Part shown: piece after piece, positions 8,972 to 16,969 of the stretch
Layout: every line of letters starts with the position of its first letter
Numbering within the stretch: position 1 is the stretch's first letter
Assembly: GCF_965224175.1 (NCBI RefSeq)
Contig: NZ_OZ245041.1
Location: 3,410,001-3,474,000, forward strand
DNA length: 64,000 nucleotides
Direction: 5' to 3'
Source: Kordia sp965224175
GTDB taxonomy: Bacteria; Bacteroidota; Bacteroidia; Flavobacteriales; Flavobacteriaceae
Translations under genes and position numbers: made by a program
Notes under the pieces: generated by a model
Seen by the model: only the letters and a program-made list of their open reading frames with translations
Database searches by the model: none
Told to the model about the DNA's origin: nothing

Positions 8972-9862
8972 ATGAAAAGTATAAAAATCACTATGATAGC
9001 TCTTATAATTACACTATCATTTACGGCTTGTTCAGGACAAACAAATAGCGAAAAAGAACCGATTCAAGCATACATACAACACGCGCCAACAACACATCAT
9101 GAAGTCGCATTAGAAGTACTAAAAGCAAGTAAAGAATGGATTTTACAATTCAATACTGGAAATGCAAAAGCTTGCGTAGATCGATACGATAAAAATGCAG
9201 TAATGAGTGCTATGCCGTTTGGTGTAAAAAACGGAATCAAAGAAATTTCAGAATTCTGGACACCTTTTATGGAATCAGGTGCAACGAATTTAGTATACAC
9301 AAATGTTCGTATTGAAGTAGTGAACGAAACTACCGTTTTTTTATCGGCAAACTGGAGTATGAATGTTGGAGAAGGAGTTATTTACCAAGAAAAATGGGAG
9401 AAAAAAAATGGAGAATGGTTGTACACTTATGACAATTTTGAAGTACTAAAACAGTACGAAACTCCAAGAAAAAACAATACCAATCCTGTAGCGAGCCATG
9501 AAGCATTAGAAGAAGTGATCAAAGCTTCTATAAAATGGACGACAGGTTTTAATACAGGAAACGGTACTATTTGTGGAAATGGATATTCAGAAAACGCAAC
9601 TATGAATGCCGTTCCTTTTGCTTCCATCAATGGAAAAAAAGGGATTAAAGATTTTTGGACAAAACTCATCAAAGATGGCGCAACAAATTTAACCTATCAC
9701 AATCCAACATTTCAAGCAATTACAAACAACACTGCTACATTATCGGCATCATGGAGTATGAATATTGGAGAAGGTAAAATCTATCAAGAAAAATGGGAAA
9801 AGAAAGGAAACGAATGGGTATTAACTTATGACGAATTTCAAGTATTAAAACAGTATAAATAA
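8972..9862 (+). CDS. Lipoprotein with two tandem NTF2/SnoaL-like domains
   Basis: I place the start at the ATG 8972, which gives a proper lipoprotein signal peptide with lipobox SFTAC; a TTG at 8930 would put 14 unlikely residues before it. The mature protein holds two copies of one domain of about 115 residues. The first begins EVLKASKEW and ends DNFEVLKQY; the second begins EVIKASIKW and ends DEFQVLKQY. Each has a conserved block SWSMN(V/I)GEG.IYQEKWEKK. The fold looks like SnoaL/NTF2 (DUF4440-type), which can bind small ligands or catalyse simple reactions. No function can be assigned. The neighbouring Crp/Fnr gene and box suggest control by that regulator. Confidence 0.75.
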   Translation: MKSIKITMIALIITLSFTACSGQTNSEKEPIQAYIQHAPTTHHEVALEVLKASKEWILQFNTGNAKACVDRYDKNAVMSAMPFGVKNGIKEISEFWTPFMESGATNLVYTNVRIEVVNETTVFLSANWSMNVGEGVIYQEKWEKKNGEWLYTYDNFEVLKQYETPRKNNTNPVASHEALEEVIKASIKWTTGFNTGNGTICGNGYSENATMNAVPFASINGKKGIKDFWTKLIKDGATNLTYHNPTFQAITNNTATLSASWSMNIGEGKIYQEKWEKKGNEWVLTYDEFQVLKQYK

Positions 9863-9872
9863 TTTAACTCAT

Positions 9873-9900
9873 AGGCTGTTCGATAAAGATTGAACAGTCT
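9873..9900 (+). terminator. Hairpin between NTF2-like and VOC genes
   Basis: AGGCTGTTC pairs with GAACAGTCT (nine pairs with one G-T) around a 10-base loop, followed by a weak T-rich stretch. It sits 11 bases before the next ATG, so it could terminate or regulate. Confidence 0.5.
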
Positions 9901-9911
9901 TATCTTTACAT

Positions 9912-10772
9912 ATGAACATACAAAACTTTACCTTACAGATATTTCAACCAGAAAAAACACTCGCTTTTTATACAAATGTTTTGGGATTTAGAGTAAAAGA
10001 AACATTTACCTCAAAAGCATCAACCTATTACAATTTGTATTTAAATGACAGTATATGCCACCTTCAACTCAAACATACGCCGTCACTTGAAAAAATGAAC
10101 TATCAACAAATGCCAACGGACAACTATTGGAAATACAGTATATTTGTAGATGATATTCAGAAAGCGTACAAAGAATTACAACAACAGCAATATCAAATTA
10201 ATGAACCATTTCAATTTGGAGATATTGGGTATTTAGCACATACAACCGATGTGGAAAACCATCAGATAGAATTCATACAAAAAACCTTCAAACAAAATTC
10301 GCCAACAACAAAAGATGCAGTAGCTTTCAAAGAAAACTCATCAGTCTTAGGTTTGCTCACCATACGCACCAAAGATCCTCTAAAAAGTATTGCGTTTTAT
10401 GAAAACATACTTGATCTTAAATTATATGTGCGTATGTATGTAAATAGGGGAAAAGGTTTTACACTTTATTTTCTAGCGGATAAAAATTTACAAGCTCCAA
10501 ACGCTGATATTGACGCTATCGAAAATCGAGAATGGATGTATCAACAACAACACTTATTTGTTGAAATTCAACACTATTGGAATAGCGAATACGATTCAGA
10601 ATTCATGCTAAACTCAGGAGCTAAGAATGGTTTGCAACAGATCAATTTTTCTGGAAATAATGCAGTACTAAAAGAAAAATTAACGACAAATATGATTGCG
10701 TTTCGCGAAGAAACAACAGCCATTGTATTTGAAACACCTGACAAACACGTAATTTCATGTGAAAATATATAA
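9912..10772 (+). CDS. Two-domain VOC (glyoxalase-fold) protein
   Basis: A 286-residue cytoplasmic protein made of two vicinal-oxygen-chelate domains. The first (about 1-120) starts with the beta strand NFTLQIFQPEKTLAFYTNVLGF. The second (about 145-285) starts LTIRTKDPLKSIAFYENILDL. This layout is shared by glyoxalase I, extradiol dioxygenases and fosfomycin-resistance-like proteins, which bind a metal through His/Glu residues. I cannot tell which residues bind metal here or name a substrate. It is preceded by a hairpin and followed by 135 bases with no clear gene. Confidence 0.8.
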   Translation: MNIQNFTLQIFQPEKTLAFYTNVLGFRVKETFTSKASTYYNLYLNDSICHLQLKHTPSLEKMNYQQMPTDNYWKYSIFVDDIQKAYKELQQQQYQINEPFQFGDIGYLAHTTDVENHQIEFIQKTFKQNSPTTKDAVAFKENSSVLGLLTIRTKDPLKSIAFYENILDLKLYVRMYVNRGKGFTLYFLADKNLQAPNADIDAIENREWMYQQQHLFVEIQHYWNSEYDSEFMLNSGAKNGLQQINFSGNNAVLKEKLTTNMIAFREETTAIVFETPDKHVISCENI

Positions 10773-10907
10773 AAACTCTTGTGACTAAGAACTTGATTGT
10801 AGATGAATACAGAAATAATCTTTTATTCAATCAAACTAAAAAACTAAATTGCGTTTCCAAAAATAATTTTTCAATTATTGAATCCTTCAATCTTTCAATA
10901 AAAAAAT

Positions 10908-13034
10908 ATGACGCAACTTCAATACATACAATCACAACTTTCATTACCAGAAAAAAGTATTCTCAAAACCATCGAATTACTAAATGAAGATTGTACAATT
11001 CCGTTTATTTCTCGATACAGAAAAGAAATGACAGGAAACCTAGATGAAGTTCAAATAGGAGAAATTGTAAAATTAAAAATAGCATTTGAAGAGTTAGAAA
11101 AACGCCGTGAAGCAATTATAAAAGCGATCACAGAACAAGATGCTTTGACGCCAAAATTGCAAGAAAAAATAGCGCAAGCCAAAACTTTAATAGCGTTAGA
11201 GGATTTATACTTACCATACAAGAAAAAGCGCAAAACAAAAGCGTCTATTGCCAAAGAAAACGGATTGGAGCCACTGGCAAAAATCATCATGAAACAACAA
11301 CATGAAGACGTAACCTATGCTGCAAATCGTTTTGTAAAAGGAGATGTAGTTTCTGCAGAAAAAGCTATAGAAGGCGCACGACACATTATTGCAGAGTGGA
11401 TTAACGAAAACGAATACGTTAGAAACAAAATAAGACGTCTCTATCAACGAAAAGCAACAATTACCACCAAAGTAGTCAAAACAAAAAAAGACGACGAAAG
11501 CGCGCAAAAATATAAGCAATACTTTGATTGGAGCGAATCTCTTCACAGAACGCCTTCACATAGATTACTAGCGATGCTGCGTGCCGAAAACGAAGGATTC
11601 ATCAAACTAAAAGTAGCTGTAGACAAAGACGAAGCACTCGATATCATTGACGGACTTATCATTAAAACAGATGTTACTTCCTGCACCGATCAAATATTCA
11701 TTGCCATTGAAGACGCATACAAACGTTTGCTTTCGCCAGCCATTGTCAATGAAGTTATGAATGATGTAAAAGCCAAAGCAGATGCAACTGCAATTGCTGT
11801 TTTTGCAGACAACTTAAAACAACTATTATTAGGAGCGCCATTAGGTCAAAAACGTGTCTTAGCGCTCGATCCAGGATTTAAATCGGGTTGTAAAGTAGTC
11901 TGTTTGGATGAAAAAGGCGATTTATTGCATAATGAAAACATATATCCACATCCGCCGCAGCGAGAAACATCACAAGCGAGTAAAAAAATACGTTCGTTAG
12001 TAAATGCGTATAAAATTCAGGCAATTGCTATTGGAAACGGAACAGCTTCACGCGAAACGGAATTCTTCATCAAAAAGATTCAATTTGATCGCGATTTACA
12101 AGTTTTTATTGTGAATGAAGCTGGCGCGTCTGTATATTCGGCTTCTAAAATTGCTCGTGCCGAATTTCCAAACTATGATGTCACTGTTCGCGGAGCAGTT
12201 TCTATTGGTAGAAGATTGAAAGATCCATTAGCCGAATTGGTAAAAATAGATCCGAAAGCCATTGGTGTTGGACAATATCAACACGATGTCGATCAAACAA
12301 AACTTAAAAACGAATTGGATACAGTTGTCATGAGTTGTGTAAATGCGGTTGGTGTCAACGTAAACACTGCAAGTAGTGCATTGCTAAGTTATGTATCTGG
12401 AATTGGTGCAAATTTGGCAGAAAATGTAGTGAAATACAGAACCGAAAACGGAAAAATTGATTCGCGCAGTAGTTTAAAAAAAGTACCAAGATTAGGTCCA
12501 AAAGCATTTCAACAAGCAGCTGCATTTTTGCGAATAACAGATGCCAAACATCCATTAGACAACTCTACAGTACATCCAGAAAGTTATCATATCGTAGAAA
12601 AAATGGCAAAAGACGCGAAGATTTCTGTTGATGAACTCATAGGAAACAAAGCAATTTTAAGTAAAATCAATCTTTCAAGTTATTGTACTGAAACCATTGG
12701 TTTGCCAACCTTAAACGATATCATCAAAGAATTGGAAAAACCTGGAATTGATCCACGAAAAGCGGCAAAGCTCTTTGAATTTGACCCGAATGTAAAAACC
12801 ATTTCCGATGTAAAAGTTGGAATGTCTTTGCCAGGAATCGTCAACAACATTACCAATTTTGGTTGTTTTGTAGATATTGGAATCAAAGAAAGTGGTTTGG
12901 TACACATTTCTAAACTGGCAAACGAATTTATCAGTGATGTCAATTCGGTCGTAAAACTACACCAACACGTTACAGTCACGGTTGTTGAGGTTGATGAAGC
13001 GCGTAAACGAATTCAGTTGTCTATGATTGATTAG
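10908..13034 (+). CDS. tex: Tex family RNA-binding transcription accessory protein
   Basis: A 708-residue protein, slightly shorter than typical Tex. The order of domains is standard: N-terminal helical region (1-190), a YqgF/RNase H-like domain (about 320-445, starting RVLALDPGFKSGCKV), helix-hairpin-helix motifs (about 480-550, including VSGIGANLAENVV and VPRLGPKAF), and a C-terminal S1 RNA-binding domain (about 637-706, starting VGMSLPGIVNNITNFGCFVDIG). Family members bind nucleic acid and affect transcription or translation. Its last four bases overlap the end of the converging lipoprotein gene, and no terminator separates them. Confidence 0.95.
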   Translation: MTQLQYIQSQLSLPEKSILKTIELLNEDCTIPFISRYRKEMTGNLDEVQIGEIVKLKIAFEELEKRREAIIKAITEQDALTPKLQEKIAQAKTLIALEDLYLPYKKKRKTKASIAKENGLEPLAKIIMKQQHEDVTYAANRFVKGDVVSAEKAIEGARHIIAEWINENEYVRNKIRRLYQRKATITTKVVKTKKDDESAQKYKQYFDWSESLHRTPSHRLLAMLRAENEGFIKLKVAVDKDEALDIIDGLIIKTDVTSCTDQIFIAIEDAYKRLLSPAIVNEVMNDVKAKADATAIAVFADNLKQLLLGAPLGQKRVLALDPGFKSGCKVVCLDEKGDLLHNENIYPHPPQRETSQASKKIRSLVNAYKIQAIAIGNGTASRETEFFIKKIQFDRDLQVFIVNEAGASVYSASKIARAEFPNYDVTVRGAVSIGRRLKDPLAELVKIDPKAIGVGQYQHDVDQTKLKNELDTVVMSCVNAVGVNVNTASSALLSYVSGIGANLAENVVKYRTENGKIDSRSSLKKVPRLGPKAFQQAAAFLRITDAKHPLDNSTVHPESYHIVEKMAKDAKISVDELIGNKAILSKINLSSYCTETIGLPTLNDIIKELEKPGIDPRKAAKLFEFDPNVKTISDVKVGMSLPGIVNNITNFGCFVDIGIKESGLVHISKLANEFISDVNSVVKLHQHVTVTVVEVDEARKRIQLSMID

Positions 13035-13663
13035 TTTTTAACTTTTTCAACAATATCTTCATAAATATCCATCATGTAAAAACCGCCAGATTCTACAAAA
13101 TACATCCTGTGTTCTTCTAAAATAAGTTCGTGTGGCGCTTTACTAATGTAGGTCCAAACAGAACTTTTTCCTTTAGAATTTTTCAACATTTCATACACTG
13201 TTGTTGCGCTTTCGGGAGTTTTAAACACATACTCTTCAACGGTAACTCTTGGATATGTATTTCCGTTAGGTTTCATCGGTTTCGTTCCTTTCAAAAATGC
13301 TTTCCGTACTTCATGAAGTTCCTTCTTAAAAACAGTAATATTTACAGATTTAATCGTGTCTTTAAGTTTTAAAATACGTTGTAAACGTCCAAAAAGGACA
13401 GCTTTTTCTGTTGAAACAATTTCTAAACTCTTCAATTGATAATGATGTTCTAAGGCTATCAATCTGGAAATTTTCCTCTTCAATTTAGAATTGAGATTTA
13501 TCTTTTTTTCAATAGGACTTTCGTCAGAATTTACTTTTTGTGAAACCGTATCTTTTGAAACTTCTTGTTGCTGTGCTTTCTCAGAAATTGTCTTAACTTT
13601 CTGTTTACAAGCAAAAAATAATAGCGATAAAATCGTGAAAAGGAAAAATAAACGTGTTTTCAT
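13031..13663 (-). CDS. Hypothetical lipoprotein
   Basis: A 210-residue protein with a lipoprotein signal peptide (lipobox LFFAC, Cys19), so it is likely lipid-anchored in the envelope. The region after it is Lys/Glu/Ser-rich, and the C-terminal half (about 110-205) has mixed alpha/beta character with a YPRVTVEEYVF strand. I do not recognise the family. It lies 34 bases after the hydrolase gene on the same strand and probably shares its transcript. Its 3' end overlaps tex by four bases, tail to tail. Confidence 0.6.
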   Translation of the reverse strand: MKTRLFFLFTILSLLFFACKQKVKTISEKAQQQEVSKDTVSQKVNSDESPIEKKINLNSKLKRKISRLIALEHHYQLKSLEIVSTEKAVLFGRLQRILKLKDTIKSVNITVFKKELHEVRKAFLKGTKPMKPNGNTYPRVTVEEYVFKTPESATTVYEMLKNSKGKSSVWTYISKAPHELILEEHRMYFVESGGFYMMDIYEDIVEKVKN

Positions 13664-13697
13664 AACATGAATTTATGAAATAACATGAATACTTTGA

Positions 13698-14552
13698 CTA
13701 TTTTTCTACAGGAAATTTATGTTTCAAAAAATTGAACACCAATTCAAAATGTTGCAATGGAGCCGCATGCGAACCTACAATAGCAACATGTTCCGTATAA
13801 TATTTGAAATTGTGTTCTTTCAATCTGTTCATCATTTTAGTACACATAGGCGTTGTTGGCGCTATTTCATCTTCGGTAGCAGAAATGAATAAAATAGGAG
13901 CTTGTATTTTTTCCACTTGAATCAAAGCTTTTTTTTCCGCAGCTTTATCTTGCAACATCGCTTCAAAAGTTCCACGTAAATCACGTTTCATCAAAAAAGG
14001 AACTGCAGCTTCATTTACAGGAATAAATGGCAATTCGGCAGCATTATAGGTCCAAGTTGAGGTTGTAAAATGACTGGTATTTCCAGGAAATACTGCATGA
14101 CTTGGCACAATTCCCACAACACAATCAATGTCGTCATAATAACTTGCAACTAACAAAGCCAAATCGCCACCACGAGAACCGCCAACAATTGCAATGCGAG
14201 TTGCGTTTACCTGTGTATGCTCTGTGGCTTTTAAAATGGCATTATGAATGTCTTCAAGTGCAATTTTTTCCAAAAGTTTTGGCGTTCCTTGCGCATTAAA
14301 ATAACCAAGAGCTAAAAACGCATAGCCTTTTTCAATAAATTGATCTCTGGTTTTTTTCCAATAATCGCTTGTCCACGCATTTCCGCCTTCCGATCCGCCA
14401 AGGCCGACAATTAAAGGTTGGTTTTCGCCTTTTCCAAGATATAAAACAGCTTCTGTATTTTTGGTATCTAGTGTTTCTTGTGCATAAATTGTTGAGGTAA
14501 TACTGAAGAAAAATAAAAATAGTGTAAAGGGTATTTTTTTTGATAAAATCAT
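13698..14552 (-). CDS. Exported acyl-CoA-thioesterase/BAAT-like alpha/beta hydrolase
   Basis: The start chosen is the ATG at 14552, which gives a clean signal peptide ending at IYAQ; a TTG at 14573 would add seven residues before it. The 284-residue protein resembles the BAAT C-terminal/dienelactone-hydrolase fold. It has a GGSEGG oxyanion-type loop, the nucleophile elbow GGSRGG, an acid in SATEDEIAP, and a His in VGSHAAPLQHF. The substrate is unknown. A Crp/Fnr-type box lies about 55 bases upstream and the Crp/Fnr gene precedes it on the same strand, so regulation by that protein is plausible. Confidence 0.75.
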   Translation of the reverse strand: MILSKKIPFTLFLFFFSITSTIYAQETLDTKNTEAVLYLGKGENQPLIVGLGGSEGGNAWTSDYWKKTRDQFIEKGYAFLALGYFNAQGTPKLLEKIALEDIHNAILKATEHTQVNATRIAIVGGSRGGDLALLVASYYDDIDCVVGIVPSHAVFPGNTSHFTTSTWTYNAAELPFIPVNEAAVPFLMKRDLRGTFEAMLQDKAAEKKALIQVEKIQAPILFISATEDEIAPTTPMCTKMMNRLKEHNFKYYTEHVAIVGSHAAPLQHFELVFNFLKHKFPVEK

Positions 14553-14600
14553 AGTTATTTGCTTTTGAAACAAAGTAACTTCATCTCAAATTCAAAACTT

Positions 14601-14614
14601 TTGACATATATCAA
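14601..14614. promoter_or_regulatory. FNR-like palindromic box
   Basis: TTGAC-N4-ATCAA differs at one base from the FNR consensus TTGAT-N4-ATCAA. It lies between the Crp/Fnr gene (minus strand) and the downstream hydrolase gene, centred about 55 bases before the hydrolase ATG. It is a candidate operator for the adjacent regulator. Confidence 0.45.
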
Positions 14615-14618
14615 ATAA

Positions 14619-15173
14619 TCATTTTTCAGCACGAATTCTACTCAAAGTTTCTTGAGTAATTCCAATATAAGAAGCGACCATTCCAAGTGGAATGCGATGA
14701 TAGATATTATGATAGGTTTCTATAAAATGTGCATATTTTTCTTTGGCAGAAGCAAAACGCATAGAGGTAATTCGTTCCATTAAATGTCCAAAAACAGTTC
14801 CCATAGAAAGTCGTGCGTAACGTTCCATTTCTGGAAAATGATCAAACAAATACACCAAATCGTGTACATGTAATGAAAAAGCTTCTGTTGTTTCAATGGC
14901 GTCAATATAATAGATGTCTTTTTTTTGCTGCATAAAGCTTTTCGGAGAATTCATCCACTCGTTTGTACTACAAAAGTATTCGCTCACTTCTTTTCCATCT
15001 TTCAAAAAATACGTGCGTAAAATTCCTTTTCTAATAAAGTAACTTTTGGTAGAAACTTGATTGGCATCCAAGACAAGTTCGCCTTTCTTAAAGGTTATCA
15101 CATGCAATCGATCTTTCAGTTCAGCTTTCAGTGCATCAGAAAGTTTGATATACTGTTCAAAATGTTCAAAAAT
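14619..15173 (-). CDS. Crp/Fnr family regulator with non-canonical start
   Basis: A regulator of about 184 residues with an N-terminal cyclic-nucleotide-binding-type domain (TFKKGELVL to YIDAIETTEAFSL) and a C-terminal helix-turn-helix (IPLGMVASYIGITQETLSRIRAEK). No ATG or GTG is available in frame. The first TTG (15107) would delete the first helix of the sensor domain. Aligning with the other Crp/Fnr protein in this window (starting MLADF at 8278) puts its Met1 opposite the Ile of IFEHF, encoded by ATT at 15173-15171, so I take ATT as the start. The frame is open without interruption from the stop of the preceding gene (15197-15195). It may control the next gene through the box at 14601. 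Confidence 0.75.
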   Translation of the reverse strand: MFEHFEQYIKLSDALKAELKDRLHVITFKKGELVLDANQVSTKSYFIRKGILRTYFLKDGKEVSEYFCSTNEWMNSPKSFMQQKKDIYYIDAIETTEAFSLHVHDLVYLFDHFPEMERYARLSMGTVFGHLMERITSMRFASAKEKYAHFIETYHNIYHRIPLGMVASYIGITQETLSRIRAEK

Positions 15174-15194
15174 GTTTTCGGTAGTTTCGATAGC

Positions 15195-15653
15195 TTATAG
15201 TGTTTTTTCAATAAGTTCTTCTAACAAACTTATTCCTTTTTGATCTAGATTTTCAACAAGTTGCTCTGTCGATTTTCCTTCTCCATCTCGAAAAGTTACG
15301 GTAGCAGTTTCTCCACGTAATATAATATTTTCGATTTTAGAAATAGGAAGTGTAAACTTTTCACCAATTTCTCTTTTTAGATACTTATATGCAGTGAAAG
15401 CTAAGACCAATATTCCAAAAATTAGTGAGAATTTAATCTTAGTATGCTCAAACTGAAATATAAAAAGGAAAACAGCAATTACGATGAGTATAAAAGGAAT
15501 GAATTTCATTCGAAATTGTCTAAACGTATTTTGTTTTTGAATTCCTTTTTCTTCCAGACCTTCAATTTCTGACCAATTTCCAGTATTTGTAAAATACAGA
15601 TTTTCAGCATCTACATTTACAAAACCATATTTATATTTAAACCATTCTTTCAC
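15195..15653 (-). CDS. Small two-helix membrane protein of unknown function
   Basis: A 152-residue protein starting at GTG. After about 48 polar residues come two close membrane segments (about 51-68 and 73-90), then a charged domain of about 60 residues (FTLPISKIENIILRGETATV onward) that looks like a PH-like or small beta domain facing the cytoplasm. I do not recognise the family. Its TAA is immediately followed, in the same frame, by the Crp/Fnr coding sequence, so the two are transcribed and probably translated together. The tatA terminator separates it from the gene upstream. Confidence 0.6.
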   Translation of the reverse strand: MKEWFKYKYGFVNVDAENLYFTNTGNWSEIEGLEEKGIQKQNTFRQFRMKFIPFILIVIAVFLFIFQFEHTKIKFSLIFGILVLAFTAYKYLKREIGEKFTLPISKIENIILRGETATVTFRDGEGKSTEQLVENLDQKGISLLEELIEKTL

Positions 15654-15705
15654 TGATTGAGAGTTTTTGATATTTCTTTAATCTGTTTGTTAAAACTTTA
15701 AAAAG

Positions 15706-15747
15706 TTACAAAAAACAAAAAATCCACACTAATTACAGTATGGATTT
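15706..15747 (-). terminator. Intrinsic terminator of tatA
   Basis: Read on the minus strand, AAATCCATACT pairs with AGTGTGGATTT (eleven pairs, one wobble) around a 6-base loop, followed by a long T-rich tract. Confidence 0.85.
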
Positions 15748-15771
15748 GTATTCTTTATATGAAATAGAAAA

Positions 15772-15957
15772 CTATTCTTTCTCTACTTTCTTTGTTTCGT
15801 CATCTTTTGTAGCGTCTTTGAATTCTTTTATTCCGCTACCTAAACCACGCATTAATTCTGGAATCTTTCTTCCTCCAAATAAAAGTAATACTACAACTAC
15901 GATCAAGATAATTGAATATCCTCCTGGAATTGCTAAAAACATACTTAATGACATCAT
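15772..15957 (-). CDS. tatA: Twin-arginine translocase subunit TatA/TatE
   Basis: A 61-residue protein with the classic TatA layout: a short N-terminus, one membrane helix (IILIVVVVLLLFGGRKIPEL), the FGGRKIPEL hinge, an amphipathic helix MRGLGSGIKEFK, and a charged tail ending in Lys/Glu. TatA oligomers form the pore for folded proteins in the cytoplasmic membrane. The gene is divergent from the M23 peptidase gene, an arrangement common in flavobacteria. It has its own -7 motif and terminator, so it is a single-gene unit. TatC is not in this window. Confidence 0.93.
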   Translation of the reverse strand: MMSLSMFLAIPGGYSIILIVVVVLLLFGGRKIPELMRGLGSGIKEFKDATKDDETKKVEKE

Positions 15958-15977
15958 AATGATTAAAATTTAAGTTA

Positions 15978-15985
15978 CAAAGGTA
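15978..15985 (-). promoter_or_regulatory. -7 element of tatA
   Basis: On the minus strand TACCTTTG fits TAnnTTTG exactly, about 21 bases before the tatA ATG. No strong -33 match is visible. Confidence 0.5.
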
Positions 15986-16061
15986 AAAATAAATAGATAT
16001 CTAGCCGTAAAGAAGCATAAAAAAAACACTTCGATACAATTTATTCCTAATATTTTTCTTT

Positions 16062-16069
16062 TAAGTTTG
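16062..16069 (+). promoter_or_regulatory. -7 element of the M23-GH3 unit
   Basis: TAAGTTTG fits TAnnTTTG exactly, 17 bases before the ATG at 16087. It forms a divergent promoter region with tatA. Confidence 0.45.
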
Positions 16070-16086
16070 TAGAGTACATTAAAATC

Positions 16087-16959
16087 ATGGCAAAAGAAAA
16101 CCGAAAAAAACGACAACTCAAAAAAAAGCTTTTACACAAGTATCGTTTGGTCATTCTCAATGAAGATACCTTTGAAGAACGTATATCTTTTAAACTCACA
16201 CGTTTAAATGTATTTGTGTTAGTCACGTTTTCCGTGATTCTTCTCATTGTACTCACTACGTTTTTAATTGCATTTACGTCGTTACGCGAGTACATTCCAG
16301 GATATTCTTCTACAGCTTTAAAACAAAAAGCTATTGAACTTAATGAACAGATTGACTCTTTAAAGCAAGTTTCGCGAAGAGACTCTGTGTATTTAAGTTC
16401 TATTCGTAATGTCCTTACGGGAGAAATAAAAAGCGAAAGTATCAATAAGGATTCCTTATACAAATCGTTTGAAATTGATCCTGACGAAGTCGATTTAACA
16501 CCAAGCAAACAAGATTCGTTACTACGAGAAGAAGTAGCACAAGAAGACAAATACAATTTATTTGAAACCGCAACATCCAAAGTGAATTTTGTCTTGTTTC
16601 CGCCTGTAAAAGGTGAAATCACTCAAAAATACAATCCAAAAGAAAAACATTTTGCCGTAGATGTCGTCGTACCAAAAGATACACCTGTAAAAGCAACTGC
16701 AGACGGAATGGTTATTTTTTCTGAATGGACAGCAGCCACAGGATATGTTATTATCATTGAACATTCCAACAATTTAGTATCTGTGTACAAACACAATGCT
16801 TCTTTAACCAAAGAACAAGGTGATTTAGTGACAGCTGGTGAAGTGATTGCTATTGTTGGAAATACTGGCGATTTGACTACTGGACCGCATTTACATTTTG
16901 AACTTTGGAGCGAAGGATATTCTATTGATCCAACATCAATTATTGATTTTAAATTGTGA
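16087..16959 (+). CDS. M23 family metallopeptidase (LytM domain), membrane-anchored
   Basis: A 290-residue protein with a basic cytoplasmic N-terminus, one membrane helix (about 42-64), a short coiled-coil-like linker (about 75-110), and a C-terminal LytM domain (about 175-282). Zinc ligands appear complete: His188 and Asp192 in HFAVD, and His270 in PHLHFEL; His236 and His268 would be the catalytic pair. These enzymes cut peptide cross-links in peptidoglycan or activate amidases at the periplasmic face. It is followed 10 bases later by the GH3-type gene. Confidence 0.9.
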   Translation: MAKENRKKRQLKKKLLHKYRLVILNEDTFEERISFKLTRLNVFVLVTFSVILLIVLTTFLIAFTSLREYIPGYSSTALKQKAIELNEQIDSLKQVSRRDSVYLSSIRNVLTGEIKSESINKDSLYKSFEIDPDEVDLTPSKQDSLLREEVAQEDKYNLFETATSKVNFVLFPPVKGEITQKYNPKEKHFAVDVVVPKDTPVKATADGMVIFSEWTAATGYVIIIEHSNNLVSVYKHNASLTKEQGDLVTAGEVIAIVGNTGDLTTGPHLHFELWSEGYSIDPTSIIDFKL

Positions 16960-16969
16960 TTCAAGTTGT

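Noticed and set aside
10781..10987. 68-residue open frame before tex
   Set aside because: It overlaps the tex start by 80 bases and has no signal or family likeness.
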